In this document: positions 23,211 to 31,415 of the stretch, in pieces
Numbering within the stretch: the first letter of the stretch is position 1
Layout: each line of letters opens with the position of its first letter
Source of the DNA: an uncultured Bacteroides sp.
Lineage (GTDB): Bacteria > Bacteroidota > Bacteroidia > Bacteroidales > Bacteroidaceae
Assembly (NCBI GenBank): GCA_900551445.1
Contig: URWA01000031.1
Span: forward strand, 1 to 36,883
Direction of reading: 5' to 3'
Length of the DNA stretch: 36,883 bases
Program-made: the position numbers and the translations under genes
Notes under the pieces: model-generated
What the model was told of the DNA's origin: nothing
Databases searched by the model: none
What the model saw: only the letters and a program-made list of their open reading frames with translations

Positions 23211-24206
23211 TCAAGCCTTCCGCTCATTGGCATGCTCAATAAAAGTGGCTGCTGTAATCGGTTCCACCTGTTCAAACCCCATCTTACGTGTCTGACATCT
23301 CTTGCAAGAGCAGCTCCGGCACTTTGCCTGCTCAAAAACCGTGCAAGGATCCAAGTGTATCGTCAGTTGAATCCGGTCGGCATATTTCTTTTCCAGAATC
23401 TGTTTCAAGCGGGCTCCTTCACGATGCCCTTCTTCAATGGTGTAAAACCAGGGAAGTGTCAAATCACAATCCATATACAGATAACTTCCATACTTGATGA
23501 CCTTGGCATTGTGAATATCTATCCAGTCGGGCGAACGCTTCTCATTCAGTTCCTGAGCGATATCGTTCAGCAAAGCCTCATCCGCCTTGTCCAGCAGATT
23601 CGCGATTGTCTTGCGCAAGATGGAAATTCCCGTCACGATGATAATCCCTCCGAACAGGAAGGCCAGCACACTATCAATCCAAGCTATTTTAGTGAAATAG
23701 AGCAAGAGCAAGCCCGCTACCAGTCCGATGGTAGAATACGTGTCCGACTGCAGATGCTTTCCCCCTGCAATCAAGGCCATCGAATTATACCGTTTCCCGA
23801 TACGTACGCTATACCAGCCCATCAGGTAATTGACCAGTCCGGAAAAAGCGACGATGTAAATACCCACATCCAATTTCTGTATGCCCACCGGGAAAAACAA
23901 ATGCGACACACCCTCATACACAATCAGTACCCCGGCGAACGTAATCAGAATACCTTCGACAGAAGCCGAAATCTGTTCCATCTTTCCATGTCCGAAAGGA
24001 TGGCTTTTATCTTTGGGCTGTGCCGACCAATGCAGGCTGTAAAGGCTGACTGCCCCCGCCACCACATTGACAATACTTTCCATGGCGTCCGTCAAGATAC
24101 CCACAGAATTAGTCAGCCAATAGGCTGCAAACTTCCCTATCAGTATCAGAAAAGAAATCAACACAATTCTCTTTTGCACTCTTTGCTTAAGCTGTTCCTC
24201 GTTCAT
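23211..24206 (-). CDS. Cation diffusion facilitator (CDF) metal transporter with Cys-rich tail
   Basis: A 331-residue inner-membrane metal/proton antiporter with six predicted membrane segments in the first 210 residues and a cytoplasmic domain after. The TM2 metal-site motif reads MESIVN (E43, N47), where E. coli YiiP has DxxxD; TM5 keeps HLQSD (H151, D155). SHPFGHGKMEQ between TM2 and TM3 is the family loop. The tail after about 290 contains five cysteines, with CRSCSCKRC as a tight cluster, which could bind a soft metal. Zinc, iron or manganese efflux is likely, but the changed site makes the substrate uncertain. Single gene with its own -7 box. Confidence 0.88.
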   Translation of the reverse strand: MNEEQLKQRVQKRIVLISFLILIGKFAAYWLTNSVGILTDAMESIVNVVAGAVSLYSLHWSAQPKDKSHPFGHGKMEQISASVEGILITFAGVLIVYEGVSHLFFPVGIQKLDVGIYIVAFSGLVNYLMGWYSVRIGKRYNSMALIAGGKHLQSDTYSTIGLVAGLLLLYFTKIAWIDSVLAFLFGGIIIVTGISILRKTIANLLDKADEALLNDIAQELNEKRSPDWIDIHNAKVIKYGSYLYMDCDLTLPWFYTIEEGHREGARLKQILEKKYADRIQLTIHLDPCTVFEQAKCRSCSCKRCQTRKMGFEQVEPITAATFIEHANERKA

Positions 24207-24231
24207 CTCTTTCTCACTTTTAAACGGACCG

Positions 24232-24239
24232 CAAAGTTA
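24232..24239 (-). promoter_or_regulatory. Putative -7 box of the CDF transporter gene
   Basis: The minus strand reads TAACTTTG, a full match to TAnnTTTG, 25 bases before the ATG. No clear -33 TTTG. Confidence 0.55.
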
Positions 24240-24360
24240 ATAAGTTCTGATTGAAAATATTCCGGCAAGCCGCAAGATTTGCACAACCGCCCACATTTGC
24301 CCCACCCTATTTCCCATTCTTCCCCCAATCGGGCGCCACAGACTCCTACCCGCCATTTAC

Positions 24361-24398
24361 AAAAAGAGAGAAGATACGTACTCCGCACCTTCTCTCTT
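24361..24398 (-). terminator. Rho-independent terminator of the SusC/SusD operon
   Basis: On the minus strand AAGAGAGAAG (24398-24389) pairs perfectly with CTTCTCTCTT (24373-24364), with a 15-base loop and a following TTTG. It lies about 30 bases after the susD-like stop codon at 24428. Confidence 0.8.
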
Positions 24399-24427
24399 CA
24401 CAATCATCTCAATCTCCTCTTATGCAT

Positions 24428-25981
24428 TTAATCCCATCCCGGATTCTGTACCAATACACCCTGAGAAAGGTCTATCTCTTCCTGAGGAATCGCCCACAAA
24501 TAATCTCGCTGAGGATTGAACTTCCGGGTCTCGATGTAAATCTTCTCACCGGCAGGGTTCACACCGTAAACGGGCTTGGTCACATCTTTTTCCGTGGTCT
24601 TGTAACTGCGTGTATCAAACAGATGCATACCTTCAAAGGCGAACTCCAACCGTCTTTCCAGCCGAATGGCCTCCCGCATCTGGTCCTTTGACAGCCCTGC
24701 AGGCAAAGCCGGCAACCCTACACTTTCACGCTGACGGACGGCATTGACCGCATCATAAACAGCCTGATCCGGCGAAGAAAGATTCTCGTTCCTTGCCTCC
24801 GCATACGTCAACAGGACTTCAGCATAACGGATGTAAATGAAATTCGTCCAGTCATAATTATTGATTCCATCATTATCCGGATTGATATATTTTCGCATGG
24901 AATATCCCGTACGTGTGTGACTTCCGTCACCCATATTGTTAATATCATACTTTTTCCCGGCTATTTCCGCTCCATTATACAACACAGAAAATTTCAGACG
25001 AGGATCGCGATTTTCAAACGGACGGGCAGGATCATAAAGTTCAGATTCCGTAATCGGTTTGCCATCTGTACAAGGATAGGCATCTATCATGTCCTGTGTA
25101 GGCGACAAAGCTTCCCATCCTCCCATAATGACAGGAGCGAAATACAAACCAATCACACTTCCTTCACTGGAATTTTTGGGGTTCTCCAGGTATTCCCGGT
25201 CAAATATGATTTCATTGCAATGCTCACCAACCGGCTGGAACAAATCACCATAATGATTATACAACCCATAGTCGCCCATTTTCATCACTTCATTTGCGGC
25301 AGCTTCGGCTACATCATATTTATGTGCATAAAACGCCAAACGTGCCTTCAAGGCATAACAAGCCCCCGCGCTTGGTTTTCCATGATCGGCCGCAGAACGA
25401 ATGTTCGGCAGATTGGGAGCGGCCTTATCCAGCAAACCGACGATGTAATTATACGTTTCTTCTTCCGACTTCCGGGCAGGAACCTTTTCATTCAGTTCCA
25501 ACGGGTGCTCCAGAATGGGTACTCCTCCCATGTACTTCAACAGCGTAGCATAAAAGAAAGCTTCCAGGAACTGAACCTCGGACGTCAGCTGAAGCCTTTC
25601 CTTTTCTTCCATCTGCACGTCACCGATATGCTGATAATAAATCAGGCAACGGCGTATTCCCGAATAAGCCTCCTGCCACAATTGCAGGAAATGGGGATTA
25701 TCCGAGGTTGCCGTACCCGCAGACAACTGCCCCTGTTCGGCCCCTACATGCACCGGAATGGCATTGTCGGTATAACAGTCGGTCATAATCGTATGGTTTT
25801 CCGGTTCCGGCAACCACAAATAAATACCGGTCACAAACTTGGTGGCATCCTCACTGTTTTTCCAGAAGGATCCATCAGACAACTGGTCTTTGGGAATCCG
25901 ATCCAAAAAGCCGTCATTACAAGAACTCAGGCCGAATCCACAACATAAAGTCAATCCTATAAAATAATATTTCAGTTTCAT
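24428..25981 (-). CDS. SusD/RagB-family outer-membrane glycan-binding lipoprotein
   Basis: A 517-residue lipoprotein; the lipobox ends FGLSSC, followed by NDGFLDRIPKDQLSDGSFW, the typical SusD N-terminus. Middle tetratricopeptide-like helices include KARLAFYAHKYDVAEAAANE. The C-terminus has RLERRLEFAFEGMHLFDTRS (usual ERRxELAFEGxRWFDLxR) and ends with QNPGWD, a common SusD ending. It caps the SusC barrel and captures the oligomeric substrate at the cell surface. It is 11 bases downstream of susC and is the last gene before the terminator. The sugar or peptide bound is unknown. Confidence 0.95.
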   Translation of the reverse strand: MKLKYYFIGLTLCCGFGLSSCNDGFLDRIPKDQLSDGSFWKNSEDATKFVTGIYLWLPEPENHTIMTDCYTDNAIPVHVGAEQGQLSAGTATSDNPHFLQLWQEAYSGIRRCLIYYQHIGDVQMEEKERLQLTSEVQFLEAFFYATLLKYMGGVPILEHPLELNEKVPARKSEEETYNYIVGLLDKAAPNLPNIRSAADHGKPSAGACYALKARLAFYAHKYDVAEAAANEVMKMGDYGLYNHYGDLFQPVGEHCNEIIFDREYLENPKNSSEGSVIGLYFAPVIMGGWEALSPTQDMIDAYPCTDGKPITESELYDPARPFENRDPRLKFSVLYNGAEIAGKKYDINNMGDGSHTRTGYSMRKYINPDNDGINNYDWTNFIYIRYAEVLLTYAEARNENLSSPDQAVYDAVNAVRQRESVGLPALPAGLSKDQMREAIRLERRLEFAFEGMHLFDTRSYKTTEKDVTKPVYGVNPAGEKIYIETRKFNPQRDYLWAIPQEEIDLSQGVLVQNPGWD

Positions 25982-25992
25982 AATATCACGAG

Positions 25993-28900
25993 TTAGAAGG
26001 TTAAATTCAAGCCAAATGAATAGTTTCTTGTCAACGGATAATAGTTTCCGCTGGTCGCTTCAGGATCCACTCCCTCAAAGCCTGTAATCATAAACAGATT
26101 ATCGATGCTGCAATAGAAACGCATGCGGCTAATGCCATATTTATTGGTCAAACTGACAGGAAGCGTATAACCTATCTGCAAGTTACGCATTTTCAGATAA
26201 GAAGCATCCTGTACCCAGAAACTGGAAGTCAGGCGGTTCCTTGAATCACTCATCGACAAGCGCGGATAAGAAGCATCCGTATGCTGAGGAGTCCATCGGT
26301 CCAGATGTTTCTCTGTCACCTTACCACCGTTGTAGAACGCATACGTAATTTCTGCATTGGCCAGGCCTTTTACTGCGGCAGCCCCCTGCATCAAAGCACT
26401 GATATCAAAACCTTTATACTGTGCAGACAGATTTAAGCCAAAATTAATCTTCGGGAAATAAGAACCCAGCACCTGACGGTCCTGGCTGTTTACCACCTTG
26501 TCTCCATTCAAATCCGCATATTTCAGGTCTCCTGGAACCGGCTGTCCCATTGTCTGCGTGGCATGATTGGCAATTTCCTCTTCGCTCTGGAAAATACCTT
26601 CGCATACATACCCATAGTATGCCCACAACGGATCACCGACCGACTGTCCGGGCACATCTCCGCCCTTCAAATCCAGAATCTCCGTAGTGACATAACTGAA
26701 ATTGGCTCCGATATTATAAGTAAACTCACCGATACGATTATTATGCCCTAATTGCAATTCGATACCCGTATTCCTTACCACACCCGCGTTCTGCATCGGG
26801 GCACTGACTCCCAGCATATAAGGAACCGGCAGCTGCAACAGGATGTCACGGGTCTCTTTCAGGAACCAGTCGGCTGTAAAGGTCAATTTATTTCCGAAGA
26901 AACCGGCATCCACTCCCACATTCCATTGGTCTGTCTTCTCCCAGGTAATGTTATTGTTAGCCATCGGTGTCGTAATAGAAATACCCGGCGACAAAACATT
27001 GCCGAAACTGTAGTCATTACCAAAGGCATACGTATTCTGGTACGGATAGTTATTGGTTGTACCATCACTATTCACCGTTTCCTGGTTTCCAAGCAATCCC
27101 CATGAAGCACGCAGTTTCAGGTTATCAATCCAATCTGCATGGAAGAAATCCTCTTCCGAAATACGCCATCCCAAAGAGAAAGAAGGGAAGGCTCCGAAAC
27201 GGTTGTTTTTAGGGAAGCGAGAAGTTCCATCATAACGCAGATTCGCCTCCAGCAAATAACGGTCATCGTACGAATAATTCACACGGCCGAAAACAGAGCG
27301 CAAAGCATACTCCACTTCTGTACCATAAGTAGTCTGTCCTGTCACTTCGCCCGCATTAATCTGGTCCAACGAATTGGAAGTCGGCAAATTCTTTCGATAA
27401 GCCTGCAAATAACGATATTGGTCATAAATCTGTGAATATCCCAACATGGCACCGATTGTATGCTTCCCAAAGGTCTTGTTATAATCCAAATAGGCCTGCA
27501 AATTCAACTCAACGCTTTTGATATCGTAATTCGTGATAGAATTGGTGGTAGTCTTCACCGGGACATCCGAGCCAGCCTGATAGAACGTCATCGTATTTAC
27601 ATGAGTCGGATTATCGGTCAAGTTAAAAGTGGTTGCCGCTATTCCTTTCAATTTCAACCCGTCCACGATATCCAGTTCCATACCGACACTTCCCTGGAAA
27701 TTATTATTTATTTCTTTATAAATACCGCCTTCACGTGCATAAGCTACGGAGTTATGCTCGTTCTTGAACAAGGTATAATTCCCATTGCTCAATTGTATCG
27801 GAGTAACTGGGGTTTCACGAAAAGCATAGTGCATCAGATTGGAGATTCCATCAGCCGGAGCTGTCATATTACTCCGATAGACAGCGATGTTCGTATTGAA
27901 CTTCAGGCGTTTGTTGATTTTGGCCTCCAGGTTGGCACGCACGCTAAACTTGTTATAATTGGTGTTGACAATCAAACCATCCTTATCATGATAACCGAAG
28001 GAAACCGAATAATTCATGCGGTCATTACCCCCCTTTATGCTTAAATAATGGTTGTGGAACAACCCGTTTTCGCTTAACAAAGCCCCCAGCCAATCTGAGT
28101 TAGGATAAAAATCAGGATCACTTCCATCCTTAAACTTCTGCAAAGCCTCTTCCGAATAAGGCGGCTGCAAGCCATCGTTCTGATAGGCTTCATTCATCAA
28201 CACTGCATAATTATAAGAATCCAGGAATTTAGGCATTCTCGTGGCACTCTGCCAACCTACATATCCATCATAAGAGACAATGGCTCTTCCCTGCTGCCCT
28301 TTCTTGGTCGTAATCAGAATCACACCGTTGGCTGCACGCACACCGTAGATGGCGGAAGCAGCAGCATCCTTCAGAATTGAGATGCTTTCAATATCATTGG
28401 GATTGACACTGTTCATTGTCGACTCCACTCCATCAATAATGACCATGGCACTGGAATTTCCCATCGTACCCAAACCACGGACACGTAAAATACCCTCATC
28501 GGCACCCGGTTGTCCCGAGTTCTGGATAACAGTTACACCCGGCATTTGTCCGGCCAACATATTTACTACATTCGAAGTCGTACGGTTGACCAGCTTATCC
28601 GACTTGACGGTAGCTACAGATCCGGTCAAATTCACCTTCTTCTGAGTGCCATAACCTACCACCACCACTTCATCCAACGCTTCCGAATTTTCCTTCAGCC
28701 TGATTTGAATGTTCCGCTCGGTTCCTACAGTCACAATCTGGTCGTCAAAACCAATGTAAGAGATTTTCAATTTCGCTCCTACAGCAACTTCCAAAGAAAA
28801 ACGTCCATTCAAATCCGTAATTGCTCCATTGGTCGTCCCAACTTCCAGCACATTCGCGCCAATAACAGGATTCCCTTCCACATCCACAACTGAACCTGTA

Positions 28901-29064
28901 ATTTTCTTAGAGGACTGTTGTACAACAGAGACTGACGAGGATGACACTCCCTCCAAAGGGAACGCCAATCCGGGAAACAGTGATAGACACACAAAAAATG
29001 ATACTTTTTGAAGTACATTAATTCTTCTACCACTACGAATCTTTTGCAATTTTTTGTAACTCAT
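25993..29064 (-). CDS. SusC/RagA-family TonB-dependent outer-membrane transporter
   Basis: A 1023-residue protein of normal family length. A signal segment (VSFFVCLSLFPGLAFPLEGV) is followed by a carboxypeptidase-regulatory-like domain (ITGSVVDVEGNPVIGANVLE), the TonB-box region EALDEVVVVGYGTQKK, a plug domain (VVNMLAGQMPGVTV, RGLGTMGNSSAMVIIDGVES) and a 22-strand-type barrel ending FGLNLTF. It imports the substrate captured by SusD using TonB energy. The ATG at 29064 (MSYKKLQKIRSG) was chosen since 26 upstream in-frame codons look like leader sequence. No glycosidase, ECF sigma/anti-sigma pair or hybrid sensor is next to it, and no N-terminal STN domain is visible. Confidence 0.95.
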   Translation of the reverse strand: MSYKKLQKIRSGRRINVLQKVSFFVCLSLFPGLAFPLEGVSSSSVSVVQQSSKKITGSVVDVEGNPVIGANVLEVGTTNGAITDLNGRFSLEVAVGAKLKISYIGFDDQIVTVGTERNIQIRLKENSEALDEVVVVGYGTQKKVNLTGSVATVKSDKLVNRTTSNVVNMLAGQMPGVTVIQNSGQPGADEGILRVRGLGTMGNSSAMVIIDGVESTMNSVNPNDIESISILKDAAASAIYGVRAANGVILITTKKGQQGRAIVSYDGYVGWQSATRMPKFLDSYNYAVLMNEAYQNDGLQPPYSEEALQKFKDGSDPDFYPNSDWLGALLSENGLFHNHYLSIKGGNDRMNYSVSFGYHDKDGLIVNTNYNKFSVRANLEAKINKRLKFNTNIAVYRSNMTAPADGISNLMHYAFRETPVTPIQLSNGNYTLFKNEHNSVAYAREGGIYKEINNNFQGSVGMELDIVDGLKLKGIAATTFNLTDNPTHVNTMTFYQAGSDVPVKTTTNSITNYDIKSVELNLQAYLDYNKTFGKHTIGAMLGYSQIYDQYRYLQAYRKNLPTSNSLDQINAGEVTGQTTYGTEVEYALRSVFGRVNYSYDDRYLLEANLRYDGTSRFPKNNRFGAFPSFSLGWRISEEDFFHADWIDNLKLRASWGLLGNQETVNSDGTTNNYPYQNTYAFGNDYSFGNVLSPGISITTPMANNNITWEKTDQWNVGVDAGFFGNKLTFTADWFLKETRDILLQLPVPYMLGVSAPMQNAGVVRNTGIELQLGHNNRIGEFTYNIGANFSYVTTEILDLKGGDVPGQSVGDPLWAYYGYVCEGIFQSEEEIANHATQTMGQPVPGDLKYADLNGDKVVNSQDRQVLGSYFPKINFGLNLSAQYKGFDISALMQGAAAVKGLANAEITYAFYNGGKVTEKHLDRWTPQHTDASYPRLSMSDSRNRLTSSFWVQDASYLKMRNLQIGYTLPVSLTNKYGISRMRFYCSIDNLFMITGFEGVDPEATSGNYYPLTRNYSFGLNLTF

Positions 29065-29157
29065 AGCATTAAAAATTAAGGTGTATTCATTAGAGGAACC
29101 TAATCTAAGCTTTTCCATATTAATAAACAAAAGAATAAGCATATATTTTCTCTATCT

Positions 29158-29218
29158 CAACTTTTATAAAAAACCGTACATCCTTTTACAGAATTTATTT
29201 CTAACTTTGTAAAAGTTG
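29158..29218. promoter_or_regulatory. Inverted pair of CAACTTTTAYAAA motifs upstream of susC
   Basis: CAACTTTTATAAA (29158-29170, plus strand) faces CAACTTTTACAAA (29218-29206, minus strand), 12 of 13 identical with 35 bases between. The second also carries the small palindrome AACTTTGTAAAAGTT. The pair lies 94-154 bases upstream of the susC-like ATG, so an operator is possible. The rest of 29065-29523 is A/T-rich; I see only this, a TAACTTTG at 29202-29209, a weak hairpin near 29420-29457 and the typA -7 box. Confidence 0.35.
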
Positions 29219-29494
29219 CGCGTTTTCATCACGCTCCACAAAATGCCCGAAGAAAACTTGAATCCCCTTGATTTACAAACCATAAATTTATAGCCTCCGC
29301 ACCAGTCAACCCCTTCTCATTTTCACGTAAAAAGCCCTTACTCCGACTGGAACAAAGTGAAGAGTTATTACACGGCCCCGTTTTAACCTGTAACATTTTT
29401 CAATTATTAAATTAAAAAGTGATAAGCTGACAAATCCATAAGGGTTCACCCGCTTATTCTTTTTATTTACAGTGATTTTTTCGAAGAAAAATCG

Positions 29495-29502
29495 TACCTT
29501 TG
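29495..29502 (+). promoter_or_regulatory. Putative -7 box of typA
   Basis: TACCTTTG matches TAnnTTTG and ends 21 bases before the ATG at 29524. It rules out the in-frame codon at 29500 as a start. No TTTG at the -33 position. Confidence 0.6.
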
Positions 29503-29523
29503 CACACAAATTATAGGTATAGT

Positions 29524-31329
29524 ATGCAAGATATTAGAAACATTGCCATTATTGCCCACGTTGACCACGGGAAAACGACCTTGGTGGACAAAATGATGCT
29601 GGCGGGACACTTGTTCCGCAACGACCAGACCAACGGTGAACTGGTATTGGATAACAACGACCTGGAACGGGAAAGAGGTATCACAATCCTTTCCAAAAAC
29701 GTTTCCATCAATTACAACGGTACAAAAATCAATATTATCGATACTCCGGGACACGCCGACTTCGGTGGAGAGGTGGAACGTGTCTTGAACATGGCCGACG
29801 GATGTATTCTGCTGGTAGACGCCTTTGAAGGCCCGATGCCGCAGACCCGCTTTGTGCTGCAGAAGGCCCTCCAGATCGGACTGAAACCGATTGTGGTGGT
29901 CAACAAAGTGGACAAACCGAACTGCCGTCCGGAAGAAGTGTATGAAATGGTGTTCGACCTGATGTTCAGCCTCAACGCCACAGAAGACCAGCTGGATTTC
30001 CCCGTGCTCTATGGTTCGGCCAAGAACAACTGGATGGGTGAAGACTGGAAAACACCGACAGGTACCATCACCCCGCTGCTGGATGCCATCATAAAATACA
30101 TCCCGGCTCCGCAACAGCTGGAAGGTACGCCGCAGATGCTGATCACTTCCCTCGACTACTCTTCTTATACAGGACGTATCGCCGTAGGACGTGTACACAG
30201 AGGTACCTTGAAAGAAGGCATGAACATCACCTTGGCCAAACGTGACGGTACCATGGTGAAATCAAAAATCAAGGAAGTACATACTTTCGAAGGACTGGGC
30301 CGCAAACGAGTAGAATCCGTATCTTCCGGCGACATCTGCGCCATCATCGGTGTGGAAGGCTTCGAAATCGGTGATACTATCTGCGACTTCGACAACCCGG
30401 AACCGCTGCCACCTATCGCCATCGACGAACCGACCATGAGTATGTTGTTTACCATCAACGACTCTCCGTTCTTCGGTAAAGAAGGTAAATACGTGACTTC
30501 CCGCCACATCCACGACCGTCTGATGAAAGAGCTCGACAAGAACCTGGCTTTGCGCGTACGCAAGACCGAAAACGAAGATGGAAAATGGATTGTATCCGGA
30601 CGTGGTGTGCTCCACCTGTCTGTGTTGATTGAGACCATGCGCCGTGAAGGTTACGAACTCCAAGTAGGACAGCCGCAGGTTATCTTCAAGGAAATCGACG
30701 GTGTGAAATGCGAACCGATTGAAGAGCTGACCATCAGCGTACCCGAAGAATTTGCCAGCAAGATGATTGATATGGTGACCCGCCGTAAGGGTGAGATGGT
30801 GTCCATGGAAACACAGGGCGACCGTGTGAACATCGAGTTCGACATGCCATCACGTGGTATCATCGGTCTGCGTACCAACGTGCTGACCGCTTCTCAGGGA
30901 GAGGCCATCATGGCTCACCGCTTCAAGGAATACCAACCGTACAAAGGTGACATTCCTCGCCGCACCAACGGTTCCATGATTGCCATGGAATCGGGTACAG
31001 CTTTTGCCTACGCCATCGACAAGCTGCAAGACCGCGGTAAATTCTTCATCTATCCGCAGGACGAGGTATATGCCGGACAGGTGGTAGGTGAACACGTGCA
31101 TGAAAACGACCTGGTGGTCAACGTGACCAAATCAAAGAAGCTGACCAACATGCGTGCTTCCGGTTCAGACGACAAGGCCCGTATCATTCCGCCGGTCATC
31201 TTCTCACTGGAAGAGGCACTGGAATACATCAAGGAAGATGAATACGTGGAAGTGACTCCGAAGAGCATGCGTATGCGTAAGATCATCCTGGATGAAACGG
31301 AACGCAAGCGTGCCAACAAGAACGCGTAA
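29524..31329 (+). CDS. typA: Ribosome-associated translational GTPase TypA/BipA
   Basis: A 601-residue translational GTPase of standard length. G1 is AHVDHGKTT (11-19), switch regions include RERGITILSKN, G3 DTPGHADFGGEV, G4 NKVDKPNCRP. EF-G-like domains III and V follow, then the BipA-specific C-terminal domain (KLTNMRASGSDDKARIIPP). It binds the ribosome and helps large-subunit assembly under stress and cold. Start MQDIRNIAIIAHVDHGKTTL is supported by the -7 box upstream. Single gene ending at a bidirectional terminator. Confidence 0.97.
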   Translation: MQDIRNIAIIAHVDHGKTTLVDKMMLAGHLFRNDQTNGELVLDNNDLERERGITILSKNVSINYNGTKINIIDTPGHADFGGEVERVLNMADGCILLVDAFEGPMPQTRFVLQKALQIGLKPIVVVNKVDKPNCRPEEVYEMVFDLMFSLNATEDQLDFPVLYGSAKNNWMGEDWKTPTGTITPLLDAIIKYIPAPQQLEGTPQMLITSLDYSSYTGRIAVGRVHRGTLKEGMNITLAKRDGTMVKSKIKEVHTFEGLGRKRVESVSSGDICAIIGVEGFEIGDTICDFDNPEPLPPIAIDEPTMSMLFTINDSPFFGKEGKYVTSRHIHDRLMKELDKNLALRVRKTENEDGKWIVSGRGVLHLSVLIETMRREGYELQVGQPQVIFKEIDGVKCEPIEELTISVPEEFASKMIDMVTRRKGEMVSMETQGDRVNIEFDMPSRGIIGLRTNVLTASQGEAIMAHRFKEYQPYKGDIPRRTNGSMIAMESGTAFAYAIDKLQDRGKFFIYPQDEVYAGQVVGEHVHENDLVVNVTKSKKLTNMRASGSDDKARIIPPVIFSLEEALEYIKEDEYVEVTPKSMRMRKIILDETERKRANKNA

Positions 31330-31353
31330 GACAATACATTATTTATATAAAAG

Positions 31354-31399
31354 AAATCCGGACTTTCGAGGAATCCTCCTTTGAAAGCCCGGATTTTTT
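31354..31399. terminator. Bidirectional terminator between typA and the sulfatase-fold gene
   Basis: AAATCCGG (31354-31361) pairs with CCGGATTT (31389-31396) and inner CTTTC (31363-31367) with GAAAG (31383-31387), then TTTTTTA. A mismatch separates the two stem parts. Both neighbouring genes converge on it. Confidence 0.85.
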
Positions 31400-31415
31400 A
31401 TCTGCTGTCCTTTCT

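Noticed and set aside
29306..29509. Possible small minus-strand gene between susC and typA
   Set aside because: It overlaps the typA promoter, is Phe/Lys/Arg-rich with no motif, and has no promoter or terminator of its own.
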